Source of the DNA: Sporohalobacter salinus
GTDB taxonomy: Bacteria; Bacillota; Halanaerobiia; Halobacteroidales; Acetohalobiaceae
Assembly (NCBI RefSeq): GCF_016908635.1
Contig: NZ_JAFBEG010000001.1
Coordinates: 1-64,000, forward strand
Reading direction: 5' to 3'
Length of the DNA stretch: 64,000 nt
Shown: in pieces, positions 26,638-35,557 of the stretch
Layout: each line of letters opens with the position of its first letter
How positions within the stretch are numbered: position 1 is the stretch's first letter
Notes under the pieces: model-generated
What the model was told of the DNA's origin: nothing
Seen by the model: the letters and a program-made list of their open reading frames with translations, nothing else
Database searches by the model: none
Position numbers and translations under genes: made by a program

Positions 26638-27515
26638 TGTTAGAATATGATTTGTTAAAAGCTGAAAGATTAAAGACAGCCCTTACTTATCTTGATAAAT
26701 ATGAAAAAATTAAACCTATAGCCGGAGGAACGGATTTGTTGGTTGAAATTAATAATGAGGATATAGATAATTCTGAGTTAAATTATGTGCTTGACATTTC
26801 GAATATAAATGAATTGAAAAAGATAGAAAATGAGGATGATTATCTAGAAATTGGAGCCCTTGCTTCTCATACAAAGTTAATAGAATCTGATTACATTAAA
26901 GAAAATTATTCTGTTATTGTCCAGGCAGCTCAAACAATTGGTTCAACTCAAATTAGAAATCGAGGGACAATTGGTGGAAATATTGTTAATGCTTCGCCAG
27001 CTGCTGATCTATTATCTCCGCTAATTGCTTTAAAAGCAGAAGTTATTATTCAATCCAAAAATGATCAGAGGAATTTACAATTAAATGAATTCGTAACAGG
27101 ACCTTATAGAACTGACATTAAGTCGAATGAGATGTTAACTAAGATTAAGATTCCTAAATATGAAGATGAATATTTTAGTAACTTTCAAAAGATAGGCCGG
27201 AGACAAGCTGTAGCTATTTCTAGGTTAAATACTGCAGTAGTAGCTATGATAGATGAAAAAAATAATTTTTATGATACGAGAGTGGTTCCGGGTTCTGCTA
27301 CTCCTTCTCCCAAAGCCTTCTCTAAAGTTGAAGAAACAGTAAATGGTCAGAATATAGATGACATTGATTTTGAAGAAATTGGAGAAATAGCAGCTAATGA
27401 GATGGTATCTATTACAGGAGAGCGTTGGTCTACTCCGTATAAAAAACCGGCTATAGCAACTATAGTTAAAAGAGCTTTAAAAGATGTGGTTAAGGAGGTA
27501 AAACAGCATGAGTAA
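26637..27515 (+). CDS. xdhB: Molybdenum hydroxylase, FAD subunit
   Basis: A 292-residue FAD-binding subunit of the xanthine dehydrogenase/CoxM type. The FAD pyrophosphate loops are IAGGTDLLVEI (about residue 28) and TIGGNIVNASPAAD (about 112), and the C-terminal domain matches the CO_deh_flav_C region. It carries electrons from the iron-sulfur subunit to an outside acceptor. It starts at TAATG overlapping xdhA and overlaps the next gene by 8 nt, giving tight coupling. Confidence 0.92.
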   Translation: MLEYDLLKAERLKTALTYLDKYEKIKPIAGGTDLLVEINNEDIDNSELNYVLDISNINELKKIENEDDYLEIGALASHTKLIESDYIKENYSVIVQAAQTIGSTQIRNRGTIGGNIVNASPAADLLSPLIALKAEVIIQSKNDQRNLQLNEFVTGPYRTDIKSNEMLTKIKIPKYEDEYFSNFQKIGRRQAVAISRLNTAVVAMIDEKNNFYDTRVVPGSATPSPKAFSKVEETVNGQNIDDIDFEEIGEIAANEMVSITGERWSTPYKKPAIATIVKRALKDVVKEVKQHE

Positions 27516-27990
27516 AAAAATTGAAGTTACCCTAACTGTAAATAAAGAGGAAGTAACTTTAGAGATAGATCCAGAAGAGCGTCTTCTAGATACCTTGCGG
27601 GAAAGATTGAAATTAACCGGAGTTAAAGAAGGTTGTGGTGTTGGTGAATGTGGTGCTTGTACAGTGCTGCTTGACGGAGAAGCAGTTAATTCTTGTATGG
27701 TCTTAACTGGTCAAGTAGATGGAAGTAGAATATTGACTGTGGAAGGTTTAGAGGTAGATGGTAAATTAGATCCTTTGCAGCAAGCTTTTATAGATTATCA
27801 GGCAGTGCAGTGTGGTTTCTGTACTCCTGGGATGTTAATGTCTGCTAAAGCATTGCTAAATAAAAATCCTCATCCTGATCGTGAAGATATTAAAACAGCT
27901 ATAGAAGGAAATTTATGTCGTTGTACCGGATATGAACAGATTATTCAAGCTATAGAAAGTGTGGCTGGTACGACTGAGAAGGAGGAATAA
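27508..27990 (+). CDS. xdhC: Molybdenum hydroxylase, [2Fe-2S] subunit
   Basis: A 160-residue iron-sulfur subunit with two clusters. The plant-type ferredoxin half has CGVGECGACTVLL (about residue 44) and the helical half has QCGFCTPGM (about 98) and LCRCTGYEQI (about 132). All eight ligand Cys are present. The order molybdopterin, FAD, iron-sulfur of this trio is opposite to the second hydroxylase at 30.6-34.3 kb. The symbol follows the E. coli subunit naming, not the XdhC maturation factor. Confidence 0.92.
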   Translation: MSKKIEVTLTVNKEEVTLEIDPEERLLDTLRERLKLTGVKEGCGVGECGACTVLLDGEAVNSCMVLTGQVDGSRILTVEGLEVDGKLDPLQQAFIDYQAVQCGFCTPGMLMSAKALLNKNPHPDREDIKTAIEGNLCRCTGYEQIIQAIESVAGTTEKEE

Positions 27991-27995
27991 TTAGG

Positions 27996-29354
27996 GTGTC
28001 TTCACTTTTAATAAAAGATGTTGATGTTATAGTTACAATGGATAAAAATAGAAATAGATTAAAAGGCTATAGTATATTAATTGAAGATAATAAGATAAGT
28101 AAGATTGCATGTGATATAGATACAGAGGTAGATGAAATTATTGATGGTTCGAATTATTTTCTTTATCCAGGTTTGATTAACACTCATCATCATTTTTATC
28201 AGACATTAACCCGTAATATTAGAGAAGTGCAGAATGTAGAATTATTTGATTGGCTTAAATTTCTTTATCCTATTTGGAGTCGACTTACTCCCAAGGCTAT
28301 ATATTATAGTACTTTACTGGCTTGTGGTGAATTATTAAAAACTGGCTGTACTACAGCTGTGGATCACTTTTATGTTTTTCCACATAGCCAGCCGGATAAT
28401 ATTATTGATGAGCAATTTAGGGCTGCCCAGGAAATAGGTATTAGATTTCACGGTTCTCGCGGGAGTATGTCTTTAAGTGAAAAGGATGGAGGGCTTCCCC
28501 CAGATGAAGTTGTACAGACCGAAAAAGAAATCTTGGCTGATTCCCAGCGAGTAATTGAAAAATTTCATGATAGTGAGCCATTTTCTATGCAGAAAGTAGT
28601 ACTTTCTCCTTGCTCTCCTTTTTCGGTTACAGAGAATTTAATGAAAGAATCAATTAAATTAGCTCGCAGTTATGGAGTACAGAGCCATACGCATCTTGCT
28701 GAAACTAAAGATGAAGAAGAATTCTGTCAGAAAATATTTGGTATGCGTCCTCTTGAATATATGGAGAAGGTGAATTGGATTGGCGATGATGTTTGGTATG
28801 CTCATGGTATACATTTAACCGATAAAGAACTAGAGTACATGGCTGAAACTGGAACTGGGGTTGCTCATTGTCCAGTTTCTAATCAGAAATTGGCTTCTGG
28901 AGCAGCAAAAGTTCCTTATATGCTAGAAAATGATGTTCCAGTTGGATTAGCAGTAGATGGTAGTGCTAGTAATGACTCCTCTAATATGATATTGGAAATG
29001 AAAGCAGCTTTCTTAATGCACAGACTGATATATGGCATAGACAGTATTTCAGCTGAGGATGTTCTGGAAATGGCTACTATTGGTGGTAGAAAAAATTTAA
29101 ATCAACCTGAAATCGGAAGTATTGAAGAAGGTAAAGCAGCTGACATGTTTATGGTAAATAAGAATAGACTAGGTTTTGCTGGCGGGTTATCTGATTCAGT
29201 TTCAGCTCTGGTTAATACTGGTGACACACAAGTTGTGGATTTAACAATTGTTAATGGAGAAATAGTTGTTCGAGATGGCGAACTGGTTACGGTTGATGAA
29301 AGAGAAATTATTAAACAGGCTAATCTTATTTCGCAGAAAATGATGAACAGCTAG
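27996..29354 (+). CDS. 8-oxoguanine deaminase-like amidohydrolase
   Basis: A 452-residue Zn amidohydrolase of the ATZ/TRZ class. Metal ligands are in NTHHHFYQTLTR (about residue 56), the later SHTHLAET (about 230) and AHGIHLT (about 268), with the Asp in VDGSASNDSSN (about 325). The first motif matches the 8-oxoguanine deaminase subgroup, which also acts on isocytosine. It would convert aminated purines to oxo forms. Start GTG 27996 follows AAGGAGGAATAATTAG. It lies between the two hydroxylase sets, next to SsnA. Confidence 0.8.
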   Translation: MSSLLIKDVDVIVTMDKNRNRLKGYSILIEDNKISKIACDIDTEVDEIIDGSNYFLYPGLINTHHHFYQTLTRNIREVQNVELFDWLKFLYPIWSRLTPKAIYYSTLLACGELLKTGCTTAVDHFYVFPHSQPDNIIDEQFRAAQEIGIRFHGSRGSMSLSEKDGGLPPDEVVQTEKEILADSQRVIEKFHDSEPFSMQKVVLSPCSPFSVTENLMKESIKLARSYGVQSHTHLAETKDEEEFCQKIFGMRPLEYMEKVNWIGDDVWYAHGIHLTDKELEYMAETGTGVAHCPVSNQKLASGAAKVPYMLENDVPVGLAVDGSASNDSSNMILEMKAAFLMHRLIYGIDSISAEDVLEMATIGGRKNLNQPEIGSIEEGKAADMFMVNKNRLGFAGGLSDSVSALVNTGDTQVVDLTIVNGEIVVRDGELVTVDEREIIKQANLISQKMMNS

Positions 29355-29367
29355 AGGGGGAATTTTA

Positions 29368-30696
29368 ATGTTAATGTTCGGTAATGGAACAGTCCTAACC
29401 TTTGATCAAAATTCTACTGTCATAGAAGATGGGGGAGTTGTAATTGAAGGTGAGGAAATCATTGAGGTTGGTAAGACAGCAAAATTAAAAGAAAAATATC
29501 CCCAAGCTGAATTTAAGAATGTGAAGGGCAAGGTAATTATGCCCGGGATGATCAATACTCATATGCATTTGTATAGTACTTTTGCTCGTGGTATGGACTT
29601 AAAGGCTGATACCCCTCCCCAGGATTTTGTTGATATTCTAGAGAAATTGTGGTGGCGGCTTGATCAAATCCTGAATGAAAAAGATATATATTATAGTGCT
29701 CTTTTTGCACTTTTAGATGGAATTAAAAAAGGAACAACTACTATTTTTGATCATCATGCTAGTTATGGTCAGATTGATGGTAGTCTGGATATAATTGCTG
29801 ATGCAGTTAAAGAAACTGGCCTTCGAGCCAATCTATCCTATGAAGTATCAGATCGACATGGGGTTGAAGAAGCAGAGAAGGCACTGGATGAAAATGAGAG
29901 GTTTATTAAGAAACTAGCTAGGAAAGATCCTTATCTAGGAGGAACTATTGGACTCCATGCTTCTTTTACCCTAGGAGATAAAATTTTGGGTAAAGTAGCA
30001 TCTTTAAGTGAGCAATTACAGACTCCAGTACATATTCATACTGCAGAAGGCTGGGCGGATGTAGCAGATAGCCAACAAAAAGGGTTTACAGGAGTAGTTG
30101 ATAGACTAAATAAGTATAACATTTGGCGGAAAGATTCTCTAGCTATTCACGGAGTACACCTGCAGGAGGGGGAATTGGATATTCTGAAGCGAAATCAGAT
30201 TAATCTAATTCATAATCCCGAATCAAATATGGGGAATGCTGTGGGAACTGCTCCAATTAAAGAGGCTCTGGCTCAAAAGTTGACTGTTGGACTGGGAACT
30301 GATGGTTATACAACAGATATGTTTGAGAGTATTAATGTGGCCAATTTATTACAGTCTCATGAGCAGTCCCATCCTTCTGTCGGAGGGGAAGAAGCGTTTC
30401 AGATGGCTTTTATTAATAATCAGAAAATTGCGCAAAATTATTTCAGTCCTCAATTGGGAGTTTTAGAACCTGGAGCTGCTGCTGATTTAATTGTAGTGGA
30501 TTATCAATCGCCAACTCCAATCAAGACTGATAATGCATTTGGTCATATTTTAATGGGGGTTAATGGAGGTTTAGTTGATAGCACAATTGTTGGCGGCAGG
30601 ATTTTGATGGAAAACCGGGAGGTGAAGGTGTTAGATGATGAAAGAATATATTGGAAATGTCAAGAACAGGCCCGGGATTTCTGGCAAAGATTTTAA
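29368..30696 (+). CDS. ssnA: SsnA-type aminohydrolase
   Basis: A 442-residue amidohydrolase matching the SsnA family found in selenium-linked purine clusters of E. coli and Firmicutes. Zn-binding pattern: NTHMHLYSTFARGMDL (about residue 62), HIHTAEGWAD (about 220), HGVHLQ (about 260) and the Asp in GTDGYTTDM (about 311). The reaction is unproven, probably hydrolytic deamination of a purine derivative. ATG 29368 has GAGGGGG. Its 3' end overlaps the next reading frame by 62 nt, an unusually long overlap. Confidence 0.87.
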   Translation: MLMFGNGTVLTFDQNSTVIEDGGVVIEGEEIIEVGKTAKLKEKYPQAEFKNVKGKVIMPGMINTHMHLYSTFARGMDLKADTPPQDFVDILEKLWWRLDQILNEKDIYYSALFALLDGIKKGTTTIFDHHASYGQIDGSLDIIADAVKETGLRANLSYEVSDRHGVEEAEKALDENERFIKKLARKDPYLGGTIGLHASFTLGDKILGKVASLSEQLQTPVHIHTAEGWADVADSQQKGFTGVVDRLNKYNIWRKDSLAIHGVHLQEGELDILKRNQINLIHNPESNMGNAVGTAPIKEALAQKLTVGLGTDGYTTDMFESINVANLLQSHEQSHPSVGGEEAFQMAFINNQKIAQNYFSPQLGVLEPGAAADLIVVDYQSPTPIKTDNAFGHILMGVNGGLVDSTIVGGRILMENREVKVLDDERIYWKCQEQARDFWQRF

Positions 30697-31552
30697 AGGA
30701 TATTTTGTTCCTGAAACTATCAAGGAAGCTGTAGAACTTCTGGCTGATAAAGGTGATGAACTAGAAATATTGGCTGGTGGAACTGATCTATTGGTAGATT
30801 ATTATGAACATCTTTATGAAGTAAGTGGCTGGCTTGATTTGAGGGATATTTCTCAGTTACAAGAGATTAAAGTTAAGGAAGATAGAATGGAAATAGGAGC
30901 TATGGTAACTCATAGTCAATTGGTAAATTCATTTAAGGTAAAGGACCATTTTCCATTAATTAGTCAGGCAGCTGAGGAAGTAGGTTCTCCTCAGATTAGG
31001 AGCCGGGGAACGATTGGAGGCAATATTGTAACTGGATCTCCAGCTGGAGATTTATTACCTCCTTTATTAGCTTATCAAGCAGAATTGGAGTTAGTAGATA
31101 AAGAAAGTAAGAAACGGATTGCTATTGAAGACTTCTTTATTGGTCCCAAAGAAACAGTTATTCAATCTGATCAGATGTTAAGCAAAATTATTATTACTTT
31201 ACCTCAACCTGGTACATTAGGTAGCTGGATTAAGATAGGTAAGCGAAAGGCTTTGGCTATTTCAACAATCAGTTTGGCTCTTGTTGTTCGGTTAGATCAA
31301 CAGGAACAAATACAAGATATACGAGCTTGTCTGGGAGCGGTTGCTCCAACGCCACTGGAAATAGAAGAAGTTAGAGATAAAATGTTAGGACGGAAGCTAT
31401 CTGAAATAGATTTTACTGAAATCGGTTTACTTGTTGCAGAGAATATATCTCCGATAGATGATATTAGAGGAACTCGTGAATATAGAAAAGATATAGCAAA
31501 AAATTTGGTGATTACGGCCTTGAAAAAATTAGCTTCGGGAGGTGAAGGGTAG
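30635..31552 (+). CDS. Second molybdenum hydroxylase, FAD subunit (NdhF-like)
   Basis: A 305-residue FAD subunit with LAGGTDLLVDYYE (about residue 46) and TIGGNIVTGSPAGD (about 125). Size and position correspond to NdhF of Eubacterium barkeri nicotinate dehydrogenase, the first gene of ndhFSLM. The start is ATG 30635 or the adjacent ATG 30638, with GGGAGGTGAAGG upstream, deep inside ssnA. The first 20 residues are not conserved with the other FAD subunit. It ends within the GTG start of the iron-sulfur gene. Confidence 0.88.
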   Translation: MMKEYIGNVKNRPGISGKDFKGYFVPETIKEAVELLADKGDELEILAGGTDLLVDYYEHLYEVSGWLDLRDISQLQEIKVKEDRMEIGAMVTHSQLVNSFKVKDHFPLISQAAEEVGSPQIRSRGTIGGNIVTGSPAGDLLPPLLAYQAELELVDKESKKRIAIEDFFIGPKETVIQSDQMLSKIIITLPQPGTLGSWIKIGKRKALAISTISLALVVRLDQQEQIQDIRACLGAVAPTPLEIEEVRDKMLGRKLSEIDFTEIGLLVAENISPIDDIRGTREYRKDIAKNLVITALKKLASGGEG

Positions 31553-32037
31553 TGCAAATAACTCTGATAGTTAATGGTGAGAAAAGAAAGGTAGAAACTA
31601 CTCCTGATACTCGCTTGCTTGATTTAATCAGGGAGGATCTTGGTTTAACCGGGGCTAAAGAAGGCTGTGGTCAAGGAGAATGCGGAGCTTGTACTGTGAT
31701 TATGGATGGAGAACTGGTGGCTTCTTGTCTGGTTTTAGCTCTACAAGCTGATGGAGCAGAGATTTTGACTATAGAAGGGTTAAGTTCTGGAGATGATTTA
31801 CATCCTATTCAGGAATCTTTTGTGGAGGCTGGAGCTATTCAGTGTGGTTTCTGTACTCCAGGAATGGTTTTGGCTAGCAAAAAGTTGCTGGATGAAAATC
31901 AAACTCCAACAGAAAAGGAAATTAGGCGTGGGCTTTCTGGAAATCTCTGTCGCTGTACTGGTTATGAGAAGATAATTGAAGCAGTTAAACTCTCTGCCGA
32001 AAAAATGTACGGAGAGAGGGTGAAAGCTAATGAGTAA
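31552..32037 (+). CDS. Second molybdenum hydroxylase, [2Fe-2S] subunit (NdhS-like)
   Basis: A 161-residue two-cluster iron-sulfur subunit with CGQGECGACTVIM (about residue 44), QCGFCTPGM (about 98) and LCRCTGYEKI (about 133); all eight Cys are present. GTG 31552 overlaps the preceding stop, with GGGAGGTG upstream. It is a clear paralogue of 27508-27990, so the two enzymes probably arose by duplication and took different substrates. Confidence 0.9.
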   Translation: MQITLIVNGEKRKVETTPDTRLLDLIREDLGLTGAKEGCGQGECGACTVIMDGELVASCLVLALQADGAEILTIEGLSSGDDLHPIQESFVEAGAIQCGFCTPGMVLASKKLLDENQTPTEKEIRRGLSGNLCRCTGYEKIIEAVKLSAEKMYGERVKANE

Positions 32038-33349
32038 AAGAGTTGTTGGAAAGAATGTAAAGAAGGTTGATGCACAGGATAAGGTAACTGGAAGAACAGA
32101 GTATACGGAAGATTTAGAGTTTGAAGATCCACTTCATGTTAGAGTTAAACGAGCACCTCATCCTCATGCTTATCTGCGCAAACTTAATGTCAGTAAAGCC
32201 GAAGAAATGTCAGAAGTTATTACTGTTATTACTAAAGAAGATTATCCTAATATTAATAATTTCGGTTTGATCATCAAGGATCAACCAGTATTAGTTGGAA
32301 TTGGAGAAAAAATGCGTTATATGGGAGATGCTCTAGCTGTTGTAGTAGCAGAGAGTAGAGAAATAGCTACGGCAGCTTTGGAAGCTATTGAAGTTGAAGT
32401 TGATGAACTGGAAGTAGTAGGAGATCCCCTCCGTGCTATGGAGGAAGATGCTCCTTCTATTCATGAAGAGGGCAGTACATGGGTTTCGGATATGATAAGT
32501 GAGGAGATAGCTGCTCAGAATATTGTCTGTGATCACTATCTCGAAAAAGGTAATGTAAAAAAAGGATTTGCTGAAGCTGATTATATTGTGGAGAATGAAT
32601 ATAAGACTCAGCATTTAGATCAGGTACCGCTTCAGGTGGAAAAGGGTTATGGAGATTATGATCAGGAAACTGGAACAATTAAGCTGTGGGTAGCCAGCCA
32701 GTGGCTGCATGATACTCAAGCTGATGTGGCTCAATCGCTAGGATTGCCTAAAGATAAAATAAAGTTAATCCAACCTGCAATTGGCGGTGCTTTTGGTAAA
32801 AAAGAGGATGTTTCAGTTCAGATACATTTGGCTATGGCTGTTTTAGAGACTAAACAACCCGTTAAATTCACCTATAATAGGGAAGAATCAATGATAGCTC
32901 AATCTAAACGACATCCTATGATTATCAGACATAAAACAGGTGTAACAGAGGAAGGTTATTTGACTGCCTGGGAATCAGAGGTGATCGGAGATACTGGTGC
33001 TTATGCTTCCAGCGGTCCAGCTGTAGTTCATAAGGGCTTGTATCACTGCACTGGTCCCTATAATTGTGAAAATGTACGAGGAGTTTCCTATACAGTATAT
33101 ACTAATAATACTTACGGAGGAGCTATGCGCGGTTTTGGTGCTACCCAAATGGGTTTTGCTTATGATTCTCAGATGGATATTTTGGCTGAAAAGGTAGGGA
33201 TTAATCCGACTCAATTCAGACTGCAAAATGCTTATCAAGTAGGATCGATTACTCCAAATGGACAGCAATTAAATAAGAGTGTTAATGTCAGACAGACAAT
33301 TAAAGAAGTTTTGGATATGTCTAAGAAAGAAAGGGGGAGTCGAGAATGA
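32030..33349 (+). CDS. Second molybdenum hydroxylase, large molybdopterin subunit (NdhL-like)
   Basis: A 439-residue protein matching only the N-terminal 60 percent of a normal molybdopterin subunit: hammerhead domain (about 10-130), then domain 1 with GGAFGKKEDVS (about 248) and GAMRGFGATQ (about 364). It stops in the linker before domain 2. The rest is encoded by the next gene, which overlaps it by ATGA. Nicotinate dehydrogenase of E. barkeri is split at the corresponding place (NdhL/NdhM), so this is probably a natural split and not a frameshift. The sizes, 439 and 331, match as I recall them. Confidence 0.88.
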   Translation: MSKRVVGKNVKKVDAQDKVTGRTEYTEDLEFEDPLHVRVKRAPHPHAYLRKLNVSKAEEMSEVITVITKEDYPNINNFGLIIKDQPVLVGIGEKMRYMGDALAVVVAESREIATAALEAIEVEVDELEVVGDPLRAMEEDAPSIHEEGSTWVSDMISEEIAAQNIVCDHYLEKGNVKKGFAEADYIVENEYKTQHLDQVPLQVEKGYGDYDQETGTIKLWVASQWLHDTQADVAQSLGLPKDKIKLIQPAIGGAFGKKEDVSVQIHLAMAVLETKQPVKFTYNREESMIAQSKRHPMIIRHKTGVTEEGYLTAWESEVIGDTGAYASSGPAVVHKGLYHCTGPYNCENVRGVSYTVYTNNTYGGAMRGFGATQMGFAYDSQMDILAEKVGINPTQFRLQNAYQVGSITPNGQQLNKSVNVRQTIKEVLDMSKKERGSRE

Positions 33350-34341
33350 AAAAATATGGTACTGGAATATCGACAATAATGTTCGGTTTTGGTTATGGAG
33401 AAGGTTTCCCCGATCATTCTGTGGCTACAGTTGAGATTACTGAAGACGAAATTATTCGAGTTAAGACAGCTGCGGCTGATGTTGGGCAAGGAGTCGATAC
33501 TGTAGTAGCTCAGATTGTATCTGAGGTTTTAAATATTGATCCAGCTTATATTAAATTACAACAGGCTGATACTCATTCTACCAAAAATGCGGGTTCTACT
33601 TCAGCTACAAGACAGACATTCTTTACTGGTAATGCAGTTAAGAATGCTGCTGAGGAATTATTGAGCAAGATTTATCATTATGCTAGTCTAGAATTTACAA
33701 GTAATCATCCGGAAATGGAAGTTGATTCTGGTGAGATTTTTCTTCATGAAGCCCCAGAAGAAGAAAGGTTCAGTTATTGGGAATTAGCAGAAAAAGTTAA
33801 AGAAAGAGATGATAACTTGCAGGCTGAAGGTTCCTTCTTTCCAAAGACATATGAACCTGATTTAAGGACTGGGCAAGCTGAAAAAGTTTATGTTGCTTAT
33901 ACTTTTATGACTCAAGAAGTTGAGGTTGAAGTTAACATAAATACCGGTCAAGTTGAAATTTTAAATATTAATTCAGCAATTGATCTCGGTAAGGCTATTA
34001 ATCCTAAAGGAGCAGAAGGACAGATTGAAGGCGGTACGGCCCAGGGAATAGGAATGGCCTTGATGGAAGATCAAATTATTGAAGATGGAATAACTATCAA
34101 CCCCAATCTGAGCGGATATATTATTCCAACTGCCATGGACATACCACCAATGCAATCCCGACTAGTTGAAGATGAAGCTTCAGATGGTCCCTTTGGTGCT
34201 AAGGGGATAGGTGAACCCTGCACTATAGGTGCTGCTCCTGCAATTGCCAATGCAGTCTATGATGCAATTGGAGTTAGGTTTTATGAACTACCGATTACAC
34301 CAGAAAAGATACTAAAAGCTCTTAAGGAAAAAGAAAAGTAA
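33346..34341 (+). CDS. Second molybdenum hydroxylase, medium molybdopterin subunit (NdhM-like)
   Basis: A 331-residue protein equal to the C-terminal molybdopterin domain. It carries DVGQGVDTVVAQI (about residue 45), the domain 2 fold and the catalytic-Glu segment GAKGIGEPCTIG (about 282). ATG 33346 overlaps the previous gene's TGA and has a purine-rich AAAGGGGGAG 5-10 nt upstream, which supports independent initiation. Together with NdhL-, NdhF- and NdhS-like subunits it would make a nicotinate-, xanthine- or purine-type hydroxylase that probably needs selenium. Confidence 0.88.
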   Translation: MKKYGTGISTIMFGFGYGEGFPDHSVATVEITEDEIIRVKTAAADVGQGVDTVVAQIVSEVLNIDPAYIKLQQADTHSTKNAGSTSATRQTFFTGNAVKNAAEELLSKIYHYASLEFTSNHPEMEVDSGEIFLHEAPEEERFSYWELAEKVKERDDNLQAEGSFFPKTYEPDLRTGQAEKVYVAYTFMTQEVEVEVNINTGQVEILNINSAIDLGKAINPKGAEGQIEGGTAQGIGMALMEDQIIEDGITINPNLSGYIIPTAMDIPPMQSRLVEDEASDGPFGAKGIGEPCTIGAAPAIANAVYDAIGVRFYELPITPEKILKALKEKEK

Positions 34342-34412
34342 ATTAGCATAATCGAAAGTGGTAACTAAAATTATTAGGTAGTAAAAATATTAATTTAAAA
34401 GGAGTGTTTTTG

Positions 34413-35495
34413 ATGGCTGATATAAGTGTGAAAATTTTTGATATGGAATTGGAAAATCCAGTAATGCCTGCTGCTGGTCCAACGGTTAAAGATGGGCAGG
34501 CAGCCCATGAAGCAAAAGAAGGTGGAGCAGGTGCAATTGTAACTAAGACTATTTCAGTTGAGGCAGCTGATGTGCCGCGGCCTAATATGGCTCAGACAAA
34601 GAGCGGTTTTATGAATAGCGAACTTTGGTCTGAACTATCTCCAAAACAGTGGCTTGAAAAGGAGTATCCGGAAGTAGTTAAGACTGAATTGCCAGTGATT
34701 GCAGGAATTGGCTATTCAGCAGATGAGATCAAGAAGTTGGCTAAGCAGGTAGAACCATTTGCTGATGCTTTGGAACTTTCTACTCACTATTTAGGTGACG
34801 ATACCAGTCCGGTGGTAGAGAGTATTAAAGCGGCCAAATCGGTAGTTGATATACCGGTTATGGTTAAATTAAGTCCTCAAGTGGATATTACGACTTTTGC
34901 GGAAGCTGCAGAAGAAGCAGGAGCTGATGGAATTGTATTAATCAACTCTTTTGGACCTACTCTTGATATTGATCTAAAGACAGGGAAACCACTGATGGGC
35001 AGTGAAGATGGTTACGGCTGGCTTTCTGGTGAAGCTATTTTCTCATTGGCCTTACGTTGTGTTTACCAGGCTGTAGCTGCTGTTGACATTCCAGTTATTG
35101 CTGTGGGCGGCATTTCTAGTGGTGAAGATGCTGTTAAGATGATAATGGCTGGAGCTGAAGCAGTTCAGGTCTGTACAGAAGCTATTATTAACGGGGCTCA
35201 CGTATATGGCAGGATTGCTGAAGAAATAGATAAATATCTAGAAAAAAACGGTTATAGCAATTTAGAGGAGATTAGAGGACTTGCCCAGAATAATTCACCA
35301 GAAGAGGCTAACTTTAAAACCATTCCTCCGACAGTTGACGAGGAAGCTTGTATTGGCTGTGGTATCTGTGTAAAAAGCTGTGTCTATAATGCTATTGAGA
35401 TAAACGGTGATAATATAGCTGTTATTGACCAGGATAGCTGTGAAGGTTGCGGTCTTTGTATAACAAGATGTGATTTTGATGCTCTTAGATTGTAG
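34413..35495 (+). CDS. Dihydropyrimidine/dihydroorotate dehydrogenase-like flavoprotein with two [4Fe-4S] clusters
   Basis: A 360-residue protein. An FMN TIM barrel of the DHOD/PreA class spans about residues 1-300, with VMPAAGPTV near the start, VMVKLSP, VLINSFGP and AVGGISSGEDAVKMIMAGA. A bacterial-type ferredoxin domain with CIGCGICVKSC and CEGCGLCITRC closes it (about 308-355). The layout is that of PreA. However, the loop that carries the active Cys in PreA (NxxCP after the fourth strand) reads ELSTHYLGDD here, with no Cys. It may reduce or oxidise a different N-heterocycle. ATG 34413 is preferred over GTG 34404, which overlaps the RBS AAAAGGAG. Confidence 0.8.
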   Translation: MADISVKIFDMELENPVMPAAGPTVKDGQAAHEAKEGGAGAIVTKTISVEAADVPRPNMAQTKSGFMNSELWSELSPKQWLEKEYPEVVKTELPVIAGIGYSADEIKKLAKQVEPFADALELSTHYLGDDTSPVVESIKAAKSVVDIPVMVKLSPQVDITTFAEAAEEAGADGIVLINSFGPTLDIDLKTGKPLMGSEDGYGWLSGEAIFSLALRCVYQAVAAVDIPVIAVGGISSGEDAVKMIMAGAEAVQVCTEAIINGAHVYGRIAEEIDKYLEKNGYSNLEEIRGLAQNNSPEEANFKTIPPTVDEEACIGCGICVKSCVYNAIEINGDNIAVIDQDSCEGCGLCITRCDFDALRL

Positions 35496-35557
35496 AAATT
35501 TTTCTTAAATATTTTGAGGATGAGTAATGAAAATATAGATATAAGGGAGGGGGATAT

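Noticed and set aside
33346-33349. Frameshift error in one molybdopterin subunit gene
   Set aside because: The ATGA overlap, an RBS-like AAAGGGGGAG and the known natural split in NdhL/NdhM make two real genes more likely, though a close relative with a fused gene would reopen this.
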